Below are positions 33,596-44,386 of a stretch of 64,000 nt of DNA, piece by piece (the first letter of the stretch is position 1; the number at the start of each line of letters is the position of its first letter). Origin of the DNA: Pseudomonas taeanensis MS-3 (lineage in GTDB: Bacteria > Pseudomonadota > Gammaproteobacteria > Pseudomonadales > Pseudomonadaceae); contig NZ_AWSQ01000009.1 of the NCBI RefSeq assembly GCF_000498575.2, forward strand, positions 248,001 through 312,000, written 5' to 3'. A model generated the notes under the pieces. It was not told where the DNA came from and made no database searches. It saw nothing but the letters and a program-made list of their open reading frames with translations. A program made the translations under genes and the position numbers.

Positions 33596-34078
33596 CTAGG
33601 GCTGTTCGGCCAAGCGCTGGCGCAGTCGCTCGATGCGCTTGCGGTTGACGCCGAAATCCGAGTAGCCCAGGCGTGAGGCAGAACGTACCTCGACGTGCTC
33701 CTCGCCGATCAGGAACTCGACATCGTCGACGAATCGCAGCACCTTGCTGCTGAACTCCGCGCGCAGGTAGTGGGCGTCCTGCGCCACCAGGCGAGCTCGC
33801 GGCTCGTCGCTCAAGATGTCGATCAGTCGCGCCCGGGTCTGGTTCGGGCTCCCTTGCAACGCTAGTGGCGCAATCTGCTGGTCGTCGCTATCGACCTGAC
33901 TGCTGACGCAGTTGGGCGAAGCCGGGCAGGGCGTCAGGCGGCCCTGATCAGCCCCCAGATTATCCGGCGGGCTGCCGCTGCAGGCACTGAGGATGATCAG
34001 GCTCAAGCACAGCGCAGGCTTGTGAGCGCGGCGGGTTGCTCGTATAAGGTCGTTTTGCCGAATGGAAGACTGGCTCAT
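33596..34078 (-). CDS. DUF1499 family lipoprotein
   Basis: 160 residues. A hydrophobic segment with lipobox LSAC (Cys near residue 33) follows an unusually long, charged N-terminus. The DUF1499 domain follows: TPCPASPNCVSSQVD, YLRAEFSSKVLRFVDDVEF and a C-terminal SRLGYSDFGVNRKRIERLR. Function is unknown. Its start codon interlocks with the start of the divergent MOSC gene (shared CATG), and no shorter start with ATG exists inside the frame before the lipobox. Confidence 0.82.
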   Translation of the reverse strand: MSQSSIRQNDLIRATRRAHKPALCLSLIILSACSGSPPDNLGADQGRLTPCPASPNCVSSQVDSDDQQIAPLALQGSPNQTRARLIDILSDEPRARLVAQDAHYLRAEFSSKVLRFVDDVEFLIGEEHVEVRSASRLGYSDFGVNRKRIERLRQRLAEQP

Positions 34079-34883
34079 GTTGCGTCTCTCTGGGTTGTAC
34101 CGCTATCCACTGAAATCTGCTGTTGGCGAGCCATTGCACGAGGCTCAGCTGGACGCCTTGGGTGTGCTCGGTGACCGCCGCTGGATGGTAGTCGATGCCG
34201 AGAGCGGGCGCTTTCTGACCCAGCGATTGCTGCCGCAGATGACCCAGCTCAAGGCGCGCTGGCAGGGTGCCGAGCAACTGCTGTTGAGTGCGCCGGGGAT
34301 GAGCGATTTGTCGGTTGCACTACCGACGCTTCAGGCCGAACTACGCGGGGTGATCATCTGGCGCGACAGCCTGAGGGTGCCGGATGCCGGTGACGCCGCC
34401 GCCCTGTGGCTGAGTAAGTTTCTCGGGCGGGCCTGCCGCCTGGTGCAGGTACCGTCAGAGCGCGCGCGTCAGGTCGATACCGCCTATGCAGAAGTCGGCG
34501 ACAAGGTGGCTTTTGCCGATGGTTTTCCCTTGCTGTTGATCGGTCAGGCGTCACTGGACGACCTCTCGGCGCGGGTCGGTAGACCCTTGGAGATGTTGCG
34601 ATTTCGCCCGAATCTGGTGATCGAAGGGGCCGAGCCCTATGCCGAGGACGGCTGGAAGCGTATTCGCATCGGTTCGCTGGAGTTCCGGGTGGCCAAGGGC
34701 TGCTCGCGTTGCATCATGACCACGCTCGACCCGCAGAGCGGCGTGCGTAGTGCCGATCGGGAGCCACTCGCGACCTTGCAGCGCTACCGTCAGCACGATG
34801 GCGAGGTGTATTTCGGGCAGAATCTGATTGCCGACGGGGTGGGTTTGCTGGCCTTGAACATGCCGGTTGAGATCCTCGAGTAA
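34077..34883 (+). CDS. MOSC-domain protein (YcbX-like)
   Basis: 268 residues. The N-terminal beta-barrel domain (MLRLSGLYRYPLKS, ALGVLGDRRWMVVD) is followed by a MOSC domain with LEMLRFRPNLVIEG and the strictly conserved Cys in VAKGCSRCIMTTLDP. MOSC proteins carry sulfur or bind molybdenum cofactor; YcbX reduces N-hydroxylated bases. It is divergent from the DUF1499 gene with overlapping start codons. Given the molybdenum cofactor genes 10 kb away, a Moco-dependent role is possible but not shown. Confidence 0.88.
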   Translation: MLRLSGLYRYPLKSAVGEPLHEAQLDALGVLGDRRWMVVDAESGRFLTQRLLPQMTQLKARWQGAEQLLLSAPGMSDLSVALPTLQAELRGVIIWRDSLRVPDAGDAAALWLSKFLGRACRLVQVPSERARQVDTAYAEVGDKVAFADGFPLLLIGQASLDDLSARVGRPLEMLRFRPNLVIEGAEPYAEDGWKRIRIGSLEFRVAKGCSRCIMTTLDPQSGVRSADREPLATLQRYRQHDGEVYFGQNLIADGVGLLALNMPVEILE

Positions 34884-34926
34884 GCCTGCGCGGGCATGAC
34901 CCGCGTGGCTTGCGAAGCGCGCACAA

Positions 34927-36855
34927 TCACTGGTCGTCGAAGTAGCGCTCGTGCCAGCCGATCAGCGGTTGGGGGGCATTGAGCTTCTGCCCGTAGATCA
35001 CCGAGTAGGACAGCACGTTCTGCACGTATTGACGGGTCTCATCGAACGGGATGTTCTCGATCCACACGTCGTAGGCCAGGTGGTCGGCGCCGCGCAGCCA
35101 TTGGCGCACACGTCCGGGGCCAGCGTTGTAGGCAGCTGAGGCAAGTACGCGGTTGCCATTGAACTGACCATAAATCTGGCTCAGGTAGGCGGCGCCGAGC
35201 TGGATATTCACACTTGGTAGCAAGGCGTTATTGGGGTTGCTCAGGGGAATACCGAACTTGCGCGCAGTTTCCTTGGCGGTCGCCGGCATCAACTGCATCA
35301 GGCCCATGGCGCCGACGTGAGACTTGGCATCGGCCATGAAGGCGCTTTCCTGGCGGGTGACGGCGAACACCCAGCTGGAATGCAGGTCGCGCTTCTTCGC
35401 TTCGCGTACCAGGTTGTCGCGGTGGGCCATGGGGAAACGCACGTCCAGATCGTCCCAGTATTTGGCTTGACTGATGGTGCGGATCGCCGGGAAATACCAC
35501 TCCATGTCATAGGCCAAACGTGCTTGGGCGACCAGCTCGTCGCGGCTGAACAGGCGGCTGACGTGATACCACTCGCGGCGTCCGTCGACGATCTGCCCAC
35601 GCGCATTGAACTCGAGGGCGCGGCGGATACCGGCGGTATTGCGCACCTTCTGCAGGGTCTTCGGGTCCAGTGCCAGCGGCTTGTTATTTAGCTGGTAGGG
35701 CGCCTTGACCTGATCGGCAGCCATAAAACCGTAGAAATCACGTTCCTTGGCTAGACTCTGGTAGAGCTGCTGGGGGGCCTGGTTGTTGGGTTGTGCCAGT
35801 TGCAGGCTGCGCGCCTGCCAGTAACGCCAACGGTTGCTATCGGCCAGCTCTGCAGGCATTTGCCGAGTCAATTGGTGGACTTCGTCCCAGCGACCGAGGC
35901 GTAGCAGCAGACGCGCGCGCCATTCACTGACAGTGTTATCGCGCAACTCGGGGTCGTATTGGGCCATGACCTGCAGCGCACGGGAATCGAAGCGTTTGGC
36001 CAGGGTCAGGCCGATTTCGCGGGCGATGGCCACCTTTTCCTCGCTGGAAAACTGCATGCGTCGTGCGTAGCCGTCCAGCAGGCTGAGGGCCTTTTCGGGG
36101 TCTTGTCGGGCCAAACGGCGCAATCCTAGACCCACTACATCGGCCATGGCCTGATCGGTTCCGCTAAAACGCTGAGTCTGGCTGAGCAGCTGCGGCTTCT
36201 GCGCCACCTCGATCAATAGCTTGCCGTGGTTGCCCAGCGTCGGCAGGCCCTTGATCAAGTAAGTGGCCAAGCCATAGTTGCGCGCCTCGGCGGCCAGCTT
36301 GGTTCGTTGCCAGCGTTTGGTTTCGGTGAGCTGGCCAGCGGCCGCCCAGCGGTCAAACAAGCGATCGCAGGCTTCCGGTTGGGACTTGCCGACTAACCAG
36401 AGCTTTTCAGCGGTGGCGTAACCTTCTGCGGCCAAGCCGTGGCCCAGCTGGTATTGCCCATACAGGCAATCCAGTTCGGTGAAATTCAGTGCCGGGTCAT
36501 AATAATTGGCAAAGGTCTTCCACTCGCCACGTTCGGCCAGCCAGCGCAACCAGCGCAGTTTCATCCAACTGGCCTGTGGCAGGTCGCCATGTTCGGCGAG
36601 GAATTTTTCGATTTCGTCATTGCGTGCATATTTCAGACGCGCGGTCAGCTCGTCATACGCCAGGTACGGCTCCAGCGGGTAGTCACGCAAGGCGTTGGCA
36701 TAGCGCTGATAAGGTGCACTGTTGCCCTTGGCCAGAGCGCTTTTGGCTTCGTCGTAGTATTGGCGTTGCTGAGCCAAGCTGGCGGCGTGAGCCGCTGATA
36801 GCGTGGCAGCAGAGAGAAATAAGCAGGAAAACAGGCTAAGCAGACGACCGCACAT
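34927..36855 (-). CDS. slt: Soluble lytic murein transglycosylase
   Basis: 642 residues with a signal peptide (LSLFSCLFLSAATLSAAHAAS). A long superhelical alpha domain, which forms the Slt70 ring, occupies most of the protein, then a linker, then the lysozyme-like SLT domain in the last 160 residues with the catalytic Glu in RQESAFMADAKSHVGAMGLM and the AAYNAGPGRVRQWL motif. It cleaves peptidoglycan glycans to 1,6-anhydromuropeptides, which feeds the recycling step performed by NagZ elsewhere in this window. Confidence 0.95.
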   Translation of the reverse strand: MCGRLLSLFSCLFLSAATLSAAHAASLAQQRQYYDEAKSALAKGNSAPYQRYANALRDYPLEPYLAYDELTARLKYARNDEIEKFLAEHGDLPQASWMKLRWLRWLAERGEWKTFANYYDPALNFTELDCLYGQYQLGHGLAAEGYATAEKLWLVGKSQPEACDRLFDRWAAAGQLTETKRWQRTKLAAEARNYGLATYLIKGLPTLGNHGKLLIEVAQKPQLLSQTQRFSGTDQAMADVVGLGLRRLARQDPEKALSLLDGYARRMQFSSEEKVAIAREIGLTLAKRFDSRALQVMAQYDPELRDNTVSEWRARLLLRLGRWDEVHQLTRQMPAELADSNRWRYWQARSLQLAQPNNQAPQQLYQSLAKERDFYGFMAADQVKAPYQLNNKPLALDPKTLQKVRNTAGIRRALEFNARGQIVDGRREWYHVSRLFSRDELVAQARLAYDMEWYFPAIRTISQAKYWDDLDVRFPMAHRDNLVREAKKRDLHSSWVFAVTRQESAFMADAKSHVGAMGLMQLMPATAKETARKFGIPLSNPNNALLPSVNIQLGAAYLSQIYGQFNGNRVLASAAYNAGPGRVRQWLRGADHLAYDVWIENIPFDETRQYVQNVLSYSVIYGQKLNAPQPLIGWHERYFDDQ

Positions 36856-37128
36856 GACACTTCCGGATTAAACACGAGGCTGAGCGTCGGCATGGCCGAC
36901 GCAGGATTAGACTAGCTTAGCCTTTTGCCTGGGGGTGGCGAAAGTCGGCGGACGGCTCCAGGCTGCCGAATAAAAATGCCGGTAATGCCGGGGCGCTTCT
37001 CGGTTAGAATGCGCGCCCAGTTTTTGTCGATGCCTGAAGGTGCCGGCAAGTAGATTTTTGCGGTGATGGATACCGGCAAGCTGTTCTTGTCCGCGTGTTT
37101 ATCATTCGCCGTATTGTTGAGGCGTGCC

Positions 37129-39048
37129 ATGACCCTGCTTAAGTTCACCGATGTTTCCCTGGCGTACGGCGCCATGCCGCTGCTGGATAAGGTGTCCTGG
37201 CAGATCGCCCGTGGCGAGCGGGTGTGCATCATTGGTCGTAACGGCACGGGTAAATCCAGCATGTTGAAGCTGGTCAAGGGTGTGCAGAAACCCGATGACG
37301 GTGCGGTCTGGCGAGCCCCGGGGCTGAAGATCGGCGAGTTGCCACAGGAATTGCCGGTGGCCGACGGACGCACCGTGTTTGACGTGGTGGCTGAAGGCCT
37401 GGAAGGCGTAGGTGCGTTGCTCGCCGAATATCATCACCTGGCCCAGAACATCCACACCGATGCCGATCTGGACAAGCTGATGCATGTCCAGCAGGACCTT
37501 GAGGCGCGTGATGGCTGGCGCTTGCAGCAGCTGGTTGACAGCACCCTGAGTCGCTTGCAGCTTCCGGCCGATAAAACCCTGGCCGAGCTGTCCGGCGGCT
37601 GGCGCCGGCGCGTGCTGCTGGCTCAGGCGTTGGTCTCCGAGCCGGATCTGTTGCTGCTCGATGAGCCGACCAACCATCTGGATATCGGCGCGATTGCCTG
37701 GCTGGAAGAAGCCCTGATGGATTTCCAGGGTGCAGTGCTGTTCATCACCCACGATCGTTCATTCCTGCAGAACCTGGCCACGCGCATCCTCGAGCTGGAT
37801 CGCGGCGGCCTGATCGACTGGAACGGTGATTACGCCAGCTTCCTGGTGCACAAGGAGGCCACACTAGCCGCCGAAGAAGTAGCCAATGCTTTGTTCGACA
37901 AGCGCCTGGCCCAGGAGGAAGTGTGGATTCGCCAGGGCATCAAGGCGCGACGTACCCGCAACGAGGGTCGGGTGCGTGCGTTGAAAGCCCTGAGAGTCGA
38001 GCGCAGCGAGCGACGTGAGCGAACCGGCAAGGCCGCGATCCAGCTGGATACTGCCGACAAATCCGGCAAGCAGGTGATGGTGCTGGAGAACGTCAGCTTT
38101 GCGCACCCGGATGGCCCGTTCCTGATCAAGGATTTTTCCATGGTCCTGCAACGCCAGGATCGTATTGGCCTGCTCGGGGCTAATGGCACCGGAAAAACTA
38201 CCTTGTTGAAATTAATGCTGGGTGGCTTGCAGCCGAGCAGCGGCTCTGTGGTTGAGGGCACGCGGATCGAGGTGGCCTATTTCGATCAGCTGCGCCATCA
38301 GCTCGATCTGGAGAAAACCGTAATCGACAACGTCGCCGAAGGTCGCGACTTTATTGATATCGACGGCCAGAGCCGTCACGTGTTGAGCTACTTGGGCGAC
38401 TTCCTGTTCAGCCCGCAACGCGCACGCACGCCGGTCAAAGCCTTGTCGGGCGGTGAACGCGCTCGTCTGCTGCTGGCCAAACTGTTCAGCAAGCCGGCCA
38501 ACCTGCTGGTGCTGGATGAGCCGACCAATGACCTCGATGTGGAAACCCTCGAGCTGCTTGAGGAGGTCTTGCTGACCTTTAAAGGCACCGTATTGATGGT
38601 TAGTCACGACCGTGCCTTTCTCGATAATGTGGTGACCAGTACCCTGGTTTTCGAAGGCGAAGGGCGTGTTCGCGAGTATGTCGGTGGTTATCAGGACTGG
38701 CTGCGACAGGGCGGTTCGCCGCGCTTGCTCGGTGTCGGCGAAAGCAAGGCAGGCAAGGCTGAACTGGCCTCGGCGGTCGTCGAGCCGCAACCTGCAGCGG
38801 CTCAGGCCGAACCTGCTGCACCGGTAGCGAAGAAGAAGCTGAGTTACAAGCTGCAGCGTGAGCTGGAGGCGCTGCCTGGGCAAATCGATGCGCTCGAGCA
38901 GCAGATGGCTGCCTTGCAGGAGCAGGTTGGCGACCCGGCGTTCTACCAGCAGCCGGCGGAGAAGACCGCAGAGGCTCTGGCGCGCCTGCAACGCTTGCAA
39001 CATGAACTGGATCACCTCTTGGAGCGCTGGGCCGAGCTGGACGCTTAA
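37129..39048 (+). CDS. uup: ABC-F family ATPase (Uup-like)
   Basis: 639 residues with two ATP-binding cassettes and no membrane segment. Walker A motifs are GRNGTGKSSML and GANGTGKTTLL; signatures are LSGGWRRRVLLAQ and LSGGERARLLLAK. An interdomain linker is followed by a C-terminal extension with a coiled coil (LQRELEALPGQIDALEQQM), as in Uup, which acts in ribosome function and replication-related DNA branch processing. ATG 37129 directly precedes the conserved TLLKFTDVSLAYG. It is divergent from slt. Confidence 0.92.
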   Translation: MTLLKFTDVSLAYGAMPLLDKVSWQIARGERVCIIGRNGTGKSSMLKLVKGVQKPDDGAVWRAPGLKIGELPQELPVADGRTVFDVVAEGLEGVGALLAEYHHLAQNIHTDADLDKLMHVQQDLEARDGWRLQQLVDSTLSRLQLPADKTLAELSGGWRRRVLLAQALVSEPDLLLLDEPTNHLDIGAIAWLEEALMDFQGAVLFITHDRSFLQNLATRILELDRGGLIDWNGDYASFLVHKEATLAAEEVANALFDKRLAQEEVWIRQGIKARRTRNEGRVRALKALRVERSERRERTGKAAIQLDTADKSGKQVMVLENVSFAHPDGPFLIKDFSMVLQRQDRIGLLGANGTGKTTLLKLMLGGLQPSSGSVVEGTRIEVAYFDQLRHQLDLEKTVIDNVAEGRDFIDIDGQSRHVLSYLGDFLFSPQRARTPVKALSGGERARLLLAKLFSKPANLLVLDEPTNDLDVETLELLEEVLLTFKGTVLMVSHDRAFLDNVVTSTLVFEGEGRVREYVGGYQDWLRQGGSPRLLGVGESKAGKAELASAVVEPQPAAAQAEPAAPVAKKKLSYKLQRELEALPGQIDALEQQMAALQEQVGDPAFYQQPAEKTAEALARLQRLQHELDHLLERWAELDA

Positions 39049-39111
39049 ATACAGCGACAGCACGGCTGATAATCCTTAAACAGGACTCCAAGAAGTCTGG
39101 CGGAGCAAGCA

Positions 39112-39798
39112 ATGGCCATCGAGTATCGCATCACCCTCGACGACAATCATGAATTCAGCTACCTGATCGAATTGGATCGCGGATATGACATCGCGGTGGC
39201 GCAAGCTGCGCCAAGCTGGACCCGGCTGGAAAACCAGCAGTGCAGCAATTGTCCGCTGAGTAAGGACAATTTCAGTCATTGCCCGGCAGCGGTCGACCTG
39301 CACCGGGTGATCGAAGATTTTCAAGGGTTGCCGGCCTTCAAGAAGGCAACGGTCTGGGTGCGCACGCCGGAGCGTGAATACACCAAGCAAGTTGGCCTGG
39401 AGGAGGGCTTGCGGGCGCTGCTTGGGGTGATAATGGCCACCAGTGCCTGTCCGGTGTTGGGTAAGCTCAGGCCGATGGCGCAAAATCATCTGCCGTTCGC
39501 CAATAATCAGGAGTTCAGTCTGCGCGCAGTCTCGCTGTACCTGGCGCGGCAGTATTTCAACTTCCGTGAAGGGCGTCATGCAGATTGGGAGCTGAAAGGG
39601 CTGGTGCGTATTTTCCAGCAGTTGCAGTTGGTCAACCAGGCGTTTTGGCAGCGTATTCACGACACCTGTAAGGGCGACTCCAACCTTAAGGCCTTTCTGA
39701 CCTTTTTCTCGATGTCGTCGAGCATGACGTATTCACTGGAAACCCAGCTGCAAAAGATCCGCCCGTTGGTAATGAGTGCGGGCGATTATCTCGAGTGA
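39112..39798 (+). CDS. Conserved protein of unknown function
   Basis: 228 residues, soluble, with no signal peptide. An N-terminal beta-rich part (YRITLDDNHEFSYLIELD) precedes a cysteine cluster, CSNCPLSKDNFSHC, and a helical C-terminal half. The Cys spacing could bind a metal. I recall similar hypothetical proteins next to uup in other pseudomonads but know no function. A GGAGCAAGC element lies before the ATG. It may be cotranscribed with uup, which ends 63 bases upstream. Confidence 0.75.
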   Translation: MAIEYRITLDDNHEFSYLIELDRGYDIAVAQAAPSWTRLENQQCSNCPLSKDNFSHCPAAVDLHRVIEDFQGLPAFKKATVWVRTPEREYTKQVGLEEGLRALLGVIMATSACPVLGKLRPMAQNHLPFANNQEFSLRAVSLYLARQYFNFREGRHADWELKGLVRIFQQLQLVNQAFWQRIHDTCKGDSNLKAFLTFFSMSSSMTYSLETQLQKIRPLVMSAGDYLE

Positions 39799-39845
39799 GG
39801 GGCGCGGCGAATGACGCTGTTGGCGTCATTCGCCGGGGGAAGTGA

Positions 39846-40286
39846 CTACTCGGGTTTCTTCAGGCGTACGGCCAGTACGTCGCAAGGTGCGCCGTGCAGT
39901 ACGTCATTGGCGGTAGAGCCGAGTAGCAGCGCCAAGCCGTGACGACCATGGCTACCGACGATGATCAGGTCGCAACCTTGCTCTTCGGCCAAACGATGGA
40001 TTTCCTGACGGGGTTGGCCGTAGGCGAGATGACGTTGGTCGGTGCCGAGTTCCGGGTATTTTCCGGCAAAACTGTCCAGCTTCTCCCGAGCCTGTTCGAA
40101 TTGCTGTTGCTGCAACATCGACAGGTCCATCGGCACGTCGCCACCAAAGGCCATGGCCATGGGTTCGACTATGTGCACTACGGAGAGCTTGGCCTGCGTG
40201 CTGGTGGCCAGTTTCTGCGCGCGGTGCATGACCGGGTCGCATTCCTCGGTTAGGTCGACAGCGACCAGAATGTGCAGGTAGGGCAT
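39846..40286 (-). CDS. Universal stress protein (UspA family)
   Basis: 146 residues with a single Usp domain. It opens YLHILVAVDLTEECDPVM, and the ATP-binding signature G-x2-G-x9-G-S is seen in VGSHGRHGLALLLGSTAND near residue 115. Usp proteins accumulate in growth arrest. It converges on the preceding gene and lies alone on the minus strand. Confidence 0.93.
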   Translation of the reverse strand: MPYLHILVAVDLTEECDPVMHRAQKLATSTQAKLSVVHIVEPMAMAFGGDVPMDLSMLQQQQFEQAREKLDSFAGKYPELGTDQRHLAYGQPRQEIHRLAEEQGCDLIIVGSHGRHGLALLLGSTANDVLHGAPCDVLAVRLKKPE

Positions 40287-40372
40287 GGATGACTCCTTAT
40301 GAGGATGACCAATAATGGTAAGTATGGCTGTATTGAACGCTTACAACAGGCCTTTGCCTGCGAGATGATGCT

Positions 40373-40810
40373 ATGACTTGGTGGATCGTACTGCTGCTCC
40401 TGGCCTGTGTCCTTAGTCCGTTGTCTTGGTTGGTGCCTTCGCGGCGCCAGCGTGGACAGATGGATGTGCGTTTACAGGCAAGGCGCATGGGTCTGGCAAT
40501 GCAATTGTCACGCGAAACCTGGCCGCATTGGTTGGCTCAGGAGCCGCCGAACACCTGTGCGCAGTATCACCGGGTGCGCCGCAGCGGTCATCAAGACAGT
40601 TGGTGTTACTGGCAGGCTGAGCCAGGAAAATGGGTGAATAAGTGGCGTGAGCCATGCGGCGACTCGCCGTTGGCCGAACAGCTGGCTGATCTGCCCGGCG
40701 ACGTGTTCAAGGTCGAAGCCACGGCGCAAATGGTTGCACTGTATTGGGGGGAGCGGGCACAACCCGGCGCGCTGCAGAAAGTGGCGGATTTCTTGCTGGC
40801 GCGGGCCTGA
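40373..40810 (+). CDS. Small membrane-anchored protein of unknown function
   Basis: 145 residues. One N-terminal membrane segment (WWIVLLLLACVLSPLSWLV) is followed by basic residues, so the rest is cytoplasmic. The soluble part is mixed alpha-beta with several Trp and the segment GKWVNKWREPCG. I do not recognise a family; orthologues between the Usp and fadBA genes are, as I recall, a pseudomonad feature. The start is the first ATG after a CCTGCGAG element. Confidence 0.7.
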   Translation: MTWWIVLLLLACVLSPLSWLVPSRRQRGQMDVRLQARRMGLAMQLSRETWPHWLAQEPPNTCAQYHRVRRSGHQDSWCYWQAEPGKWVNKWREPCGDSPLAEQLADLPGDVFKVEATAQMVALYWGERAQPGALQKVADFLLARA

Positions 40811-40835
40811 GCAGCAGGTCATGACTAGGCAAAGA

Positions 40836-40859
40836 AAAGCCCGGTGCAAGCACCGGGCT
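40836..40859 (-). terminator. Intrinsic terminator
   Basis: On the minus strand AGCCCGGTGC-TT-GCACCGGGCT is followed by TTTCTTT, ending the transcript of the next minus-strand gene (stop at 40918). On the plus strand no T-run follows, although the stem could still stall the convergent transcript. Confidence 0.8.
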
Positions 40860-40917
40860 GGAAGAGCGGCCAGGCAGGCCGGAAACTTCGAGTAAGTCAC
40901 GCCTTAGTGCCGCCAGC

Positions 40918-41736
40918 TCAGTGTTGAGTGGCTGAATACTGGGCGGAAACGCTTTCCAAGCCTTCGATGATGCTGTCGGAGTACTTATTCACCAGAAACG
41001 GCACGCTGTTTTCGTTGTAGTTCATCAGTGACTTTTCTATATAGCGCCATTTGCTGTTGACCCCGCTCAGGGTTTGGGTGATCTGCGGGGTGTTCTGCGG
41101 AGACTTCTCCATGTTCGCCAGTTTACTGGCGAATTCACCGACCAGCTCCTCCATGGGGCGACTTGTGCCGCCGCCCATAAAAGTTGCGCCCACCGAGGCG
41201 CTACGAGAAGCGTAGTCCACAGCTATGGCTTGCATCAGCAGGCTTTGTTCGCGGCTTTGCTGGGTGAGTGCGGCCACATTATGACCGTCTTCCTGCTGGA
41301 TTTTGCTGTACAACTCCTGGCTCAGGGCCATCAACTGCTGATTGCGAGCTGCCAGCTTGGCTACTGGTTGCAGGTCGGTATAACCCTGAGTTTTCAATGC
41401 GCTGGTCAGGTTGTTCAGGTCCGTTTGATAACCCTGCCATTGCTGCTCAAGCTGTGCGCGCAGGGCCTTGGAGCCTTCGCCGGGCATCTCGTTGAGCTCA
41501 TTCAAGTGCTCACTGGCTTCGCTCAGTGATTCATTGATCATCCGTGCATACCGCTGGTCGCCTTCCATACCGTTATACATATAGAAGTCACTCAGACTTT
41601 TCTGTGCGGCCAGGCGCAGTTGATGCAGCTTCAGCAGGCTGGTGGACACATCGGACGCTTGGGCAGCGAGGCTGAAACCGGGAAGAGTAGCGGCGAGCAG
41701 GGCGCTCAAAGACATCGCAAGCAGTCGGCTCGACAT
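40918..41736 (-). CDS. Exported helical protein of unknown function
   Basis: 272 residues with a signal peptide (MSSRLLAMSLSALLAATLPG, cut near LAAQA). The mature protein is almost entirely alpha-helical, rich in Gln, Leu and Ser, without cysteines or recognisable motifs, and resembles periplasmic coiled-coil proteins. An alternative ATG four codons upstream (41748) is possible. No family assigned. It is read toward a strong terminator. Confidence 0.72.
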   Translation of the reverse strand: MSSRLLAMSLSALLAATLPGFSLAAQASDVSTSLLKLHQLRLAAQKSLSDFYMYNGMEGDQRYARMINESLSEASEHLNELNEMPGEGSKALRAQLEQQWQGYQTDLNNLTSALKTQGYTDLQPVAKLAARNQQLMALSQELYSKIQQEDGHNVAALTQQSREQSLLMQAIAVDYASRSASVGATFMGGGTSRPMEELVGEFASKLANMEKSPQNTPQITQTLSGVNSKWRYIEKSLMNYNENSVPFLVNKYSDSIIEGLESVSAQYSATQH

Positions 41737-41748
41737 GAGCAGCTCCAT

Positions 41749-42208
41749 GGCCTTTTAGGGCATTCATTATTTTTGTTGTGGTCACGCCTGCTTAGCACCA
41801 GCCGTGTTGGGACGACTGTACCCGGAGCAAAAAGATTTGGCTAGTTAAGTGCTGGATCACATTTGTCGGCTCATGGCTTGGCGAATATCCGGTGATCGGC
41901 GCAGATGGTTAGCTGTTCGGCTCAATATTTCTCTGCTCATGTGCAGTTTTGCGCGTATGTGGGCTGTTGCTGCGCTGCAGAAGGCCAATTGACAATTTGG
42001 GCTTTATCCCTGAAGGTGGGCGCACCCAAATCAAACGGGCGTATGAATTGAGCGTTTGTCTGAGTGAGACGACGCCTTTACAACCCGATTATCGCGTCGG
42101 CGGGTGTGCCAGGCTAATTGGGGCTATTCTCGACGGCTCTGCCGTGGGTTAGTCCTCTGGCTGGCTCCGATGTGTATTGTTCAGCTTCCATACCGTGGAG
42201 ATCAGTTG
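41749..42208. other. Long intergenic region upstream of fadB
   Basis: 460 bases without a convincing gene. A TTGACA at 41989-41994 could be a -35 element, but a matching -10 is poor. GAATTGAGCGTTTG at 42045-42058 resembles the PsrA palindrome (G/C)AAAC-N4-GTTT(G/C), with the left half degenerate. PsrA, encoded 9 kb downstream, is known to repress fadBA in P. aeruginosa. Confidence 0.4.
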
Positions 42209-44356
<2,148 letters not shown>

Positions 44357-44386
44357 TCGCGGACAGATTAGAGCGAGAGTAGAAAT

